From positions 1 through 5,466 of the forward strand of contig CADBQF010000371.1 of assembly GCA_902796705.1 (NCBI GenBank): a DNA stretch of 5,466 bases, read 5' to 3'. Position 1 is the first letter of the stretch. Each line of letters starts with the position of its first letter. The translations under genes were made by a program, and so were the position numbers. Under the pieces are notes generated by a model. That model had not been told where the DNA came from, made no database searches, and saw only the letters and a list, made by a program, of their open reading frames with translations. This stretch comes from Ruminococcus flavefaciens (lineage in GTDB: Bacteria > Bacillota > Clostridia > Oscillospirales > Ruminococcaceae). Shown piece after piece: positions 1 to 5,455 of the stretch.

Positions 1-1695
1 GTTAGGGCCTTCAGGAGTCTCGATAGGACACATTCTTCCGTAGTGGCTGTAGTGAACGTCACGTACCTCGAATCCGGCACGGTCTCTCGAAAGACCTCCG
101 GGGCCGAGGGCGGAGAGTCTTCTCTTATGTGTAAGTTCGGCAAGCGGGTTGTTCTGATCCATGAACTGCGACAGCGGTGAGGAGCAGAAGAATTCCTTCA
201 TAGCCGAAGATATAGGTCTTATATTGATAAGCGTCTGGGGAGTGAGGGTATTCACGTCCTGAGTCTGGATATTCATTCTCTCACGGATACCTCTCTCCAT
301 ACGTGCGTAGCCGATACGGAACTGGTTCTGGAGGAGTTCTCCGACGCTTCTGATACGTCTGTTTCCGAGGTGGTCGATATCGTCAACAGTTCCCACTCCC
401 TCGCAGAGGTTGAGGAAATAGCTGATAGTTGCGAAGATATCGTCGAGAATGATGTGCTTGGGAACGAGTTCGTCAGCACGCTTCTTTACATTCTCCTCGA
501 TCTCGTCAGCGTCTGCTGAATTTTCGAGTATCTCCTGAAGCACCTTGAACGATACCTTCTCGTTGATGCCGTACTTTTCAGCATCGAGGTCAACGTAGCC
601 CTTGATGTCTACCATGCCGTTGCCGATGATCTTTGCGATCTTCTCGACCATGTTGATAGTAGTCTCGCCACGCTCGTTCGTAACGTACTCCTTTGCCTCT
701 ACAGTGACGAAAGCGTGGTATACGCCTGCCTGCTCGATCTCGCACGCCTTGTCGTAGGTAACGATCTCGCCTGCATCAGCCATGATCTCGCCTGTCATGG
801 GATTTACGACAGGTTCAGCGAGGAGATGACCTGCAAGACGTGAAGCTATGCCGAGCTTCTTGTTGTATTTATATCTTCCGAAGCGGCAGAGATCATATCT
901 CTTTGCATCGAAGAAGAGGTTGTTGAGGTGAGTAACAGCACTCTCGACCGTCGGAGGCTCACCGGGACGGAGCTTCTTGTACACATCGATAAGAGCGTCT
1001 GATGTGTTCTTGGTCTGATCCTTCTGGAGGATAGTCTGCTTGAGTCTGTCGTCAGCACCGAAGAGTTCGTATATCTCCTCGTCAGTGCCTACACCGAGTG
1101 ATCTGATGAAAGTAGTTATCGGTATCTTTCTGTTCTTGTCGATGCGGACATAGACAACATCGTTGGAATCCATTTCATATTCCAGCCATGCACCACGGTT
1201 CGGGATAACTGTTGTATTGAACAGATCCTTACCTGTCTTGTCCTTCTCGAAAGCGTAGTAGACACCAGGTGAACGGACGAGCTGTGATACGATGACACGC
1301 TCCGCACCGTTTATGACAAAGGTTCCGCTGTCTGTCATAAGCGGGAAATCGCCCATATAGATCTCGCTTTCGCTGACTGCACCTGTCTCCTTGTTGCAGA
1401 GCGTAGCAGTAGCTCTCATAGCGACCTGATATGTTGCTCCTCTGGATTTGCATTCTGCGAGAGTATATTTGGGAGTATCATCAAAGCGATAGTCCTTGAA
1501 ATTGAGTACGAGATTGCCGTTATAGTCGGTGATAGCGGTCATATCACGGAAAACTTCCCTGAGACCTTCTTCCCTGAACCATTTGTACGAATTCTTCTGC
1601 ACCTCGATAAGGTTCGGCATTTCAAGAGGCTCGGTAATCTTACCGAAGCTCATTCTGACATTCTTTCCCAGCTGCTTAGGTGTAACATTCACCAT
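1..1695 (-). CDS. rpoB: RNA polymerase beta subunit, N-terminal 565 residues (cut by window edge)
   Basis: RpoB is the beta subunit of the RNA polymerase core; it forms one side of the active-site cleft and binds rifamycins. I translated the minus strand from the ATG at 1695 without meeting a stop or frameshift to the left edge. The N-terminus ([17 protein letters not shown]) is followed by the protrusion and lobe regions ([23 protein letters not shown]), a lobe-2/linker part, [21 protein letters not shown] (about 445-465), and the rifampicin region ([20 protein letters not shown], 504-523). The visible protein ends in IETPEGPN, 565 being the equivalent of E. coli N568. The start is fixed by AGGAGG nine bases upstream. 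Numbering runs three behind E. coli but about 41 ahead of B. subtilis (H523 here, H526 and H482 there), so the N-terminal half is longer than the Bacillus form. The main rifampicin contacts are wild type. rpoC would be expected beyond the left edge. Transcription probably starts near 1862. Confidence 0.98.
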   Translation of the reverse strand, partial: MVNVTPKQLGKNVRMSFGKITEPLEMPNLIEVQKNSYKWFREEGLREVFRDMTAITDYNGNLVLNFKDYRFDDTPKYTLAECKSRGATYQVAMRATATLCNKETGAVSESEIYMGDFPLMTDSGTFVINGAERVIVSQLVRSPGVYYAFEKDKTGKDLFNTTVIPNRGAWLEYEMDSNDVVYVRIDKNRKIPITTFIRSLGVGTDEEIYELFGADDRLKQTILQKDQTKNTSDALIDVYKKLRPGEPPTVESAVTHLNNLFFDAKRYDLCRFGRYKYNKKLGIASRLAGHLLAEPVVNPMTGEIMADAGEIVTYDKACEIEQAGVYHAFVTVEAKEYVTNERGETTINMVEKIAKIIGNGMVDIKGYVDLDAEKYGINEKVSFKVLQEILENSADADEIEENVKKRADELVPKHIILDDIFATISYFLNLCEGVGTVDDIDHLGNRRIRSVGELLQNQFRIGYARMERGIRERMNIQTQDVNTLTPQTLINIRPISSAMKEFFCSSPLSQFMDQNNPLAELTHKRRLSALGPGGLSRDRAGFEVRDVHYSHYGRMCPIETPEGPN

Positions 1696-1710
1696 AGGCG
1701 GAAACCTCCT
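1696..1710 (-). promoter_or_regulatory. rpoB ribosome-binding site able to fold into a small hairpin
   Basis: On the minus strand AGGAGG (1710-1705) lies nine bases before the rpoB ATG. The 15 bases AGGAGGTTTCCGCCT can fold as AGG-A-GG / CC-G-CCT with a UUU loop, giving five Watson-Crick pairs around one A-G mismatch. The whole Shine-Dalgarno site would then pair with the bases next to the AUG. The site itself is certain; a regulatory use of the hairpin is inference. Confidence 0.75.
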
Positions 1711-1719
1711 TATAAATCT

Positions 1720-1733
1720 CTGCGTATCCGCAG
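1720..1733 (-). other. Small stem-loop in the rpoB leader
   Basis: CTGCG and CGCAG form a perfect five-pair stem with a four-base loop (GATA on the minus strand), ten bases upstream of the rpoB Shine-Dalgarno site. No T-run follows it, so it is not an intrinsic terminator. It may be a structural element of the leader RNA; the stem is short enough to be chance. Confidence 0.35.
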
Positions 1734-1794
1734 CCACCGGTATACGTGACACGCAGTATATTTGCCCTGTCAGGAAAAAATATTGCTCAGAGTA

Positions 1795-1824
1795 TTGACA
1801 AGACATATATATTTGTGATATAAT
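1795..1824 (+). promoter_or_regulatory. Consensus sigma-A promoter facing rpoB's promoter (drives candidate sRNA)
   Basis: On the plus strand TTGACA (1795-1800) and TATAAT (1819-1824) are 18 bases apart. The -10 carries a TG extension (TGaTATAAT, 1816-1824), and an A-rich stretch (1775-1783) lies where an UP element would sit. The predicted start is about 1831-1832. The promoter lies inside the rpoB leader and points away from rpoB, toward and through the rpoB promoter. No protein gene follows on this strand before 3060. Chance matches are commoner in AT-rich DNA, but two exact hexamers with good spacing and an extended -10 are unlikely. Confidence 0.7.
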
Positions 1825-1853
1825 ATCTTGCAATAAAGCGATACTTTTCCATA

Positions 1854-1886
1854 CTGATACATTATATTATTATAATACATTATCAG
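1854..1886. repeat. Inverted repeat overlapping the rpoB -10 and start site
   Basis: Outer arms CTGATA (1854-1859) and TATCAG (1881-1886) are perfect complements, and inside them ATTATA (1861-1866) pairs with TATAAT (1871-1876) around a four-base loop. The repeat spans the rpoB -10 hexamer and predicted transcription start. It could be a protein-binding operator, or a stem in the opposing small RNA. AT-rich promoter DNA makes the inner arms easy to obtain by chance. Confidence 0.5.
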
Positions 1887-1897
1887 ATTCCTGTCAA
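1869..1897 (-). promoter_or_regulatory. Consensus sigma-A promoter of rpoB
   Basis: Read on the minus strand, TTGACA (1897-1892) and TATAAT (1874-1869) are separated by exactly 17 bases, a perfect housekeeping promoter. Transcription should begin near 1862, giving rpoB an untranslated leader of about 167 bases. This supports rpoB being the first gene of its transcript and separate from the upstream hydrolase gene, which has its own terminator. An inverted repeat (1854-1886) overlaps the -10 element. Confidence 0.88.
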
Positions 1898-1927
1898 GGG
1901 TTTTGGAATGATTTGTCAGAGTTTATA

Positions 1928-1966
1928 AAAAATGCCGGTTTGAACATATCAGACCGGCTTTTTTTT
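1928..1966. terminator. Bidirectional intrinsic terminator between the MBL hydrolase gene and rpoB
   Basis: The arms 1934-1943 and 1949-1958 (GCCGGTTTGA / TCAGACCGGC) enclose a five-base loop. Read on the plus strand the stem has ten pairs including one G-U, followed by eight T. Read on the minus strand the same position is a C-A mismatch and the tail is six T. It therefore ends the minus-strand hydrolase transcript directly after its stop codon and should work even better on plus-strand RNA coming from the promoter at 1795-1824. Confidence 0.9.
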
Positions 1967-1968
1967 AT

Positions 1969-2796
1969 TCATTTTTCTGTCTCTATATTTATCGAAGAAC
2001 CGTCACTCACGGCTGTTATCCTGCCGTTGAAGCAGGTGGCGTAGGACTTTATGTTCCGCTCAGAGAGCTTCATCTGGGTATCGGAGGAAAACTCGCTCTT
2101 TGACGTGCAGGTGACGGCACATTCCGGCTTAACCTTGTCGAGAAATTCTCCGAGGTTTTTCAGCTTGCGTCCGTGATAAGGAACTTTCAGCAGAACGCAG
2201 TCTCCGATGTCCATTATCTCTCCGAGCCGCTGTTCCATTGCATCTGCCGTGAACAGCATGACATTGTCTCCGTGAACGGCCTTTGTGACGAGCGAGAAGT
2301 CGTTGTCGTTGTCCTCACCGTAATAGTCCTTCTCCGGAGCGTAGACCGTATACTTCACATCACCGAGCGTGAACGAGATATCCGCCGTAACGAGCGTAGG
2401 CGTTATATCCTTTGAAGAGAGTGCCTTGCGGTACTTTTCAGTCTCATCGCTCTCTTCTTCGTAATCCGGAGCAAGGACGTTCTTCACGTCGAGCGAGTTG
2501 ATGACCTTGGCTGCACCGCCGACGTGGTCTTTATCGTAGTGAGTTATGATAAGATAATCGACCGTATCGACTCCCATGCCGCTGAGATAGCTTATTATCT
2601 CCTTGCCGTCGCCTTTTTCTCCGCAGTCTATCACCACAGTGCCGCTCCCGGAAGTCAGAACGATGCTGTCGGCTTTTCCCACGTCCATAAAAGTGACAGT
2701 CAGTTCTTCCCTGCCGCCGGGATCCTTCTTGTCAGAACACGATACGCACATTCCGAGCGACACGAGAACAGCCGCAATTTTTTTCATCAAAGACAT
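1969..2796 (-). CDS. Exported ComEC-type metallo-beta-lactamase-fold hydrolase, probable lipoprotein
   Basis: This 275-residue protein has a metallo-beta-lactamase fold of the kind found at the C-terminus of the DNA-uptake channel ComEC/Rec2, here as a stand-alone exported protein. Residues 1-20 are a signal peptide with a lipobox-like end (CVSC, Cys20); Cys at -3 is unusual, so lipidation is likely but unproven. The fold begins with FMDVGKADSIVL (36-47) and VVIDCG (54-59). The metal site is THYDKDH (85-91), the H-x-D-x-D-H form of the ComEC family, with LFTADAM (Asp185) and KVPYHG (His208). All expected ligands are present. ComEC-type domains are thought to be nucleases or phosphoesterases; the substrate here is unknown. 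The ATG at 2796 is chosen because AGGAGG lies six bases upstream; the ATG three codons later is too far. A terminator follows the stop codon. No ComEC membrane domain is nearby. Confidence 0.9.
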   Translation of the reverse strand: MSLMKKIAAVLVSLGMCVSCSDKKDPGGREELTVTFMDVGKADSIVLTSGSGTVVIDCGEKGDGKEIISYLSGMGVDTVDYLIITHYDKDHVGGAAKVINSLDVKNVLAPDYEEESDETEKYRKALSSKDITPTLVTADISFTLGDVKYTVYAPEKDYYGEDNDNDFSLVTKAVHGDNVMLFTADAMEQRLGEIMDIGDCVLLKVPYHGRKLKNLGEFLDKVKPECAVTCTSKSEFSSDTQMKLSERNIKSYATCFNGRITAVSDGSSINIETEK

Positions 2797-2825
2797 AGCA
2801 CGCCTCCTTTTATCAGGATACTGTT

Positions 2826-2831
2826 ATTATA
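2826..2831 (-). promoter_or_regulatory. Possible -10 element for the MBL hydrolase gene
   Basis: A perfect TATAAT on the minus strand, preceded directly by TG, lies 29 bases before the ATG at 2796 and would give a leader of roughly 20 bases. No good -35 hexamer is present at 16-18 bases (the 17-base position reads AGATTA), so the promoter may be weak, activator-dependent, or a chance match. Confidence 0.45.
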
Positions 2832-2853
2832 CACGCCGATGCTTGAATTAATC

Positions 2854-2876
2854 TTAATAATTCTGCATATTATTAA
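2854..2876. repeat. AT-only inverted repeat upstream of the MBL hydrolase gene
   Basis: TTAATAAT (2854-2861) and ATTATTAA (2869-2876) are perfect eight-base complements with a seven-base spacer. It lies at about the -35 region and just upstream of the candidate promoter of the hydrolase gene, in the non-coding part of the divergent region. Possible operator. Its AT-only make-up means a stable RNA hairpin is unlikely. Confidence 0.45.
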
Positions 2877-2893
2877 AATGGGGTGGGTTTGGA

Positions 2894-3007
2894 TCAGTTT
2901 ATGCGGCTCTCGTCGATATCGTGCAGAATGAGTCTGATAGTCTCCTCTGTCATCAGTCCGCTCGTTGAGCGGACGAAGCCGCCCTCATAGCCTTTCAGGA
3001 ATTCCAT
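2894..3007 (-). CDS. Hypothetical 37-residue protein or remnant of a larger gene
   Basis: On the minus strand an ATG at 3007 opens 37 codons ending in TGA at 2894. The product begins MEFLKGYEGG and ends HDIDESRIN, is rich in acidic residues and has no signal peptide or membrane segment. I do not recognise it. Codon choice (many C- or G-ending codons: TTC, CTG, GGC, GTC, CGC, ATC, GAC) resembles the real genes here. AGGAGG (3027-3022) lies upstream, but 14 bases from the ATG, which is too far for efficient use. The frame stays open back to a TAG overlapping that site, with six codons (EEFNRF) that look protein-like, so this may be the tail of a decayed gene. It points the same way as the hydrolase gene 97 bases downstream. 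Confidence 0.35.
   Translation of the reverse strand: MEFLKGYEGGFVRSTSGLMTEETIRLILHDIDESRIN
2956..2974. repeat. Perfect GC-rich 8-bp inverted repeat in the divergent region
   Basis: GTCCGCTC (2956-2963) and GAGCGGAC (2967-2974) are exact complements around a three-base loop. It would form a very stable stem in RNA of either strand, or a symmetric protein site in DNA. No T-run follows on either strand, so it is not a standard intrinsic terminator. It lies inside the 37-codon frame and upstream of the plus-strand lipoprotein gene at 3060. Confidence 0.7.
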
Positions 3008-3024
3008 GAATCTGTTGAATTCCT
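2997..3024. repeat. Inverted repeat overlapping the small ORF's ribosome-binding site
   Basis: AGGAATTC (2997-3004) and GAATTCCT (3017-3024) are perfect complements with a 12-base spacer. In minus-strand RNA the stem would take up part of the AGGAGG at 3027-3022 and place the ATG of the 37-codon frame in the loop. Each arm contains a GAATTC palindrome, which makes the complementarity easier to obtain by chance. Confidence 0.5.
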
Positions 3025-3059
3025 CCTATAAATAAAATACAAACAGAAAGGACATTCCC

Positions 3060-4214
3060 ATGAAAAAAACGCTTATGCTCGCACTCACCGCCTTTTCCCT
3101 TGTCTCCTGCTCCGCACCGGAGCAGATAATGCCGACCGAAAGCAGCACTGTCCGGCAGGAGATGCCTCCGGCTGAGGAAGTCTCATTTCCTCCGGAAGAG
3201 GACAGGTCATACGTTCCCCTCAACTATCCCTACCAGAAAGGCGTATGGCTGCCATACGTCGGATTTGACGGATATATCACCGGCAGGAGCGGCAATGAGC
3301 TTCGCACCGCCGTGCGTGAAAAGCTCTCCGGACTGAAAGAACTCGGCTTCAATACAGTGTACTTCCATGTACGCCCTTTCGGAGATGCTTACTATTCCTC
3401 AGAGATATTCCCTCCCGGAACGCTTGCCGCAGAAGATACCGACGTACTCGCCGCTGTCATCGAAGAAGCTCACGATATGGGACTTTCCGTACACGCATGG
3501 ATAAATCCTCTCCGCCTGCAAAGCGTTGAGGAAATGGCCGCTCTGCCTGACAGCTATATCACTAAAAAATGGTCACAGGACGGCAGCGGCTTCGTCAGAG
3601 AATACGGCGGAAGATACTATCTCGTACCGGCTTTTCCGGAAGTGATACAGCTCATCTCAGACGGCGTATCGGAAATAATAGAAAACTACGACGTTGACGG
3701 CATACACATCGACGACTACTTCTACCCCACCACCGAAGAATACTTCGACTCCGAAGCCTTTGCAGCGAGCGGCAGCACAGACCTCGCACAATGGCGGAGA
3801 GACAACTGCACCGCCCTTGTGAAAAGCATTTACGATACAGTCAAGGCTCACGACAGCCGCCTGCTGTTCGGGATAAGTCCGCAGGGAAGCATCAGTGCCA
3901 ATACCGATACGCTCTATGCAGATGTCGTGCTGTGGAGCGGTTCTCCCGGATACTGCGACTATATCGTACCGCAGGTGTATTTCGGCTTCAAACACGAAAC
4001 CCACCCTTTCACACAGACTGTAAAAGAATGGGGTTCGATAGCTTCTGATGATGTCGCTCTTATTATCGGGATAGGTGCATACAAGACCGGAAAGCCTGAC
4101 GAGTTCGCAGGCATAGCCGGTGAAGCTGAATGGACTGACGAGCCGGATATCGTTGAACGGCAGATACAGGCTGTACTTGATTCACCGGCTTCGGGATATG
4201 CGGTATATTATTAG
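3060..4214 (+). CDS. Glycosyl-hydrolase-like 10 family lipoprotein (YngK/DigH-like)
   Basis: This 384-residue protein belongs to the glycosyl-hydrolase-like 10 group (PF02638), which includes B. subtilis YngK and E. coli DigH (YddW), a lipoprotein that cleaves peptidoglycan glycan strands stripped of peptides. A signal peptide ends in a good lipobox, LVSC, with Cys17. Residues 18-55 are an acidic, Pro/Glu-rich linker. The TIM-barrel-like domain starts at GVWLPYVGFDGY (61-72) and contains FNTVYFHVRPFGDAYY (97-112), HAWINPLR (145-152), DVDGIHIDDYFYP (211-223), with Asp218/Asp219 the likely catalytic acids, GISPQG (271-276) and DYIVPQVYFG (300-309). It ends abruptly at SGYAVYY, on what should be the last beta strand, so the final helix is missing. 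AAAGGA seven bases upstream supports the ATG at 3060. A cell-wall role is inferred from the family. It is convergent with tyrS, six bases away. No clear promoter was found upstream. Confidence 0.92.
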   Translation: MKKTLMLALTAFSLVSCSAPEQIMPTESSTVRQEMPPAEEVSFPPEEDRSYVPLNYPYQKGVWLPYVGFDGYITGRSGNELRTAVREKLSGLKELGFNTVYFHVRPFGDAYYSSEIFPPGTLAAEDTDVLAAVIEEAHDMGLSVHAWINPLRLQSVEEMAALPDSYITKKWSQDGSGFVREYGGRYYLVPAFPEVIQLISDGVSEIIENYDVDGIHIDDYFYPTTEEYFDSEAFAASGSTDLAQWRRDNCTALVKSIYDTVKAHDSRLLFGISPQGSISANTDTLYADVVLWSGSPGYCDYIVPQVYFGFKHETHPFTQTVKEWGSIASDDVALIIGIGAYKTGKPDEFAGIAGEAEWTDEPDIVERQIQAVLDSPASGYAVYY

Positions 4215-4220
4215 AACCGT

Positions 4221-5438
4221 TTATTTCACAACGACTTTCTTGAAAGCCTTCTTGCCCTTGCGGACGATGATATCGCCTTCAAGCTTTATCTGAGCCTTTG
4301 CATCAGTCATCTTTTCATCATTTACTGTTATGCCGCCCTGCTGAACGAGTCTGCGTGCCTCTGATACGGACGGTGCAAGTCCTGACTTCACAAGAAGATT
4401 GAGAAGTCCTATACAGCCGTCTGTGAGGTCTGCGGAGTCTATCTCTGCAACAGGCATATTCTCATTGCTTCCGCTTCCGCCGAAGAGTGCCTTTGAAGCG
4501 GCAAGTGCCTTTTCAGCTTCTTCCTCGCCGTGAACGAGCTTTGTCAGTTCGTATGCAAGGAGTTCCTTTGCCTTATTGAAAGCAGCACCCTCCATTGTCT
4601 TTTCCATTTCCTCTATCTGCTCTACAGGAACGAAAGTGAGCATTTTCAGGCACTTGATGACATCGGCATCGGCAACGTTTCTCCAGTACTGGAAGAACTC
4701 ATACGGAGTCGTCTTCTCAGCATCGAGCCATACAGCACCCTTTTCGGTCTTGCCCATTTTCTTGCCCTCGGAGTTGAGGAGGAGAGTTATCGTCATAGCG
4801 TAAGCGTCCTTGCCGAGCTTTCTTCTGATAAGCTCTGTGCCGCCGAGCATATTTGCCCACTGGTCATCTCCGCCGAACTGCATATTGCAGCCGTACTTCT
4901 GGAAGAGTTCAAGGAAATCGTAGCTCTGCATTATCATGTAGTTGAATTCAAGGAAAGTAAGTCCCCTCTCCATTCTCTGCTTGTAGCACTCGTGGGAGAG
5001 CATACGGTTCACGCTGAAATGAGCTCCGACATCACGGAGAAGTCCGATGTAATTGAGATCCATGAGCCAGTCTGCGTTGTTCACGATGATAGCCTTGCCC
5101 TCAGAGAAATCGATAAAACGGCTCATCTGCTTCTTGAAGCAGTCAACGTTGTGCTGGATAGTCTCAGGTGTCATCATCTTACGCATATCGGTCTTTCCGG
5201 AGGGATCGCCTATCATGGCTGTACCGCCGCCGATGAGGACGATAGGCTTGTTTCCTGCCATTTGCAGACGCTTCATAAGGCACAGTGCCATGAAGTGTCC
5301 GACATGGAGCGAATCGGCTGTCGGATCGAATCCTATATAGAATGTTGCCTTTCCTGCGTTTACAAGTTCCTCTATCTCCTTTTCATCAGTGAGCTGTGCG
5401 AGGAGTCCTCTGCGTTTGAGTTCTTCAAAAGTGGTCAT
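4221..5438 (-). CDS. tyrS: Tyrosyl-tRNA synthetase
   Basis: TyrRS is a class I aminoacyl-tRNA synthetase that charges tRNA-Tyr with tyrosine in the cytoplasm. The 405-residue length is normal for the bacterial enzyme. The Rossmann-fold catalytic domain has [16 protein letters not shown] (33-48), holding the HIGH-type signature HVGH (45-48), then NYMIMQSYD (166-174) for tyrosine binding, FGGDDQWAN (188-196), and the KMSKS-type loop as KMGKT (227-231), followed by [19 protein letters not shown]. The C-terminal part from about 343 is an S4-like RNA-binding domain ([18 protein letters not shown], 357-374). The start is supported by AAGGAG about ten bases upstream. The upstream region lies outside the window, so a T-box leader, common for this gene in Firmicutes, can be neither seen nor excluded. 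No terminator hairpin is visible after the stop codon before the neighbouring gene's coding sequence begins. Confidence 0.98.
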   Translation of the reverse strand: MTTFEELKRRGLLAQLTDEKEIEELVNAGKATFYIGFDPTADSLHVGHFMALCLMKRLQMAGNKPIVLIGGGTAMIGDPSGKTDMRKMMTPETIQHNVDCFKKQMSRFIDFSEGKAIIVNNADWLMDLNYIGLLRDVGAHFSVNRMLSHECYKQRMERGLTFLEFNYMIMQSYDFLELFQKYGCNMQFGGDDQWANMLGGTELIRRKLGKDAYAMTITLLLNSEGKKMGKTEKGAVWLDAEKTTPYEFFQYWRNVADADVIKCLKMLTFVPVEQIEEMEKTMEGAAFNKAKELLAYELTKLVHGEEEAEKALAASKALFGGSGSNENMPVAEIDSADLTDGCIGLLNLLVKSGLAPSVSEARRLVQQGGITVNDEKMTDAKAQIKLEGDIIVRKGKKAFKKVVVK

Positions 5439-5448
5439 AATTCAATTT

Positions 5449-5455
5449 CTCCTTT
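5449..5455 (-). promoter_or_regulatory. tyrS ribosome-binding site
   Basis: On the minus strand AAAGGAG lies about ten bases before the ATG at 5438, a good Shine-Dalgarno site in an otherwise AT-rich leader. It fixes the start of tyrS. The remaining bases to the window edge are too few to judge a promoter or leader structure. Confidence 0.75.

Larger units (their letters stand above)
1831..1966 (+). ncRNA. Candidate small RNA, about 135 nt, antisense across the rpoB promoter
   Basis: The stretch begins just after the plus-strand promoter and ends in a ten-pair hairpin (1934-1958) followed by eight T residues (1959-1966), a complete transcription unit. A predicted internal stem (1854-1859 with 1881-1886, plus 1861-1866 with 1871-1876) would form the 5' domain. 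Its first 30 or so bases are complementary to the 5' end of the predicted rpoB mRNA (start near 1862). A seven-codon frame (1908-1928, stop included) with AAGGG seven bases upstream could encode MICQSL, but I give it little weight. I recognise no known RNA family. It could regulate rpoB by base pairing or by transcription interference, act elsewhere, or be a non-functional transcript. Confidence 0.45.

Noticed and set aside
1529..1798. Plus-strand frame of 89 codons over the rpoB start
   Set aside because: Most of it is antisense to rpoB coding sequence; no supporting ribosome-binding site or similarity was seen.
1773..1800. Possible attenuator in the rpoB leader (T-run after a weak repeat)
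   Set aside because: On the minus strand six T follow AATA...TATT, but the stem has only four AT pairs, too weak for an intrinsic terminator.
1908..1928. Tiny frame MICQSL with AAGGG upstream inside the candidate small RNA
   Set aside because: It resembles a leader peptide before a terminator, but no gene follows on that strand, and a six-residue frame is easily chance.
2524..2931. Plus-strand frame of 135 codons opposite the hydrolase gene start
   Set aside because: It overlaps the signal-peptide region of a convincing gene on the other strand and has no ribosome-binding site or recognisable domain.
2843..3045. Promoter for the plus-strand lipoprotein gene
   Set aside because: TTGAAT-17-CATATT (2843-2871) and TAAAAT (3033-3038) were considered. 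The first matches only four of six bases in each hexamer; the second has no -35 and leaves almost no leader. I make no call.
4183..4240. Terminator between the YngK/DigH-like gene and tyrS
   Set aside because: Only three- and four-pair stems (for example CCG/CGG near 4183 and CGGT/ACCG across the stop codons) without T-runs are present.
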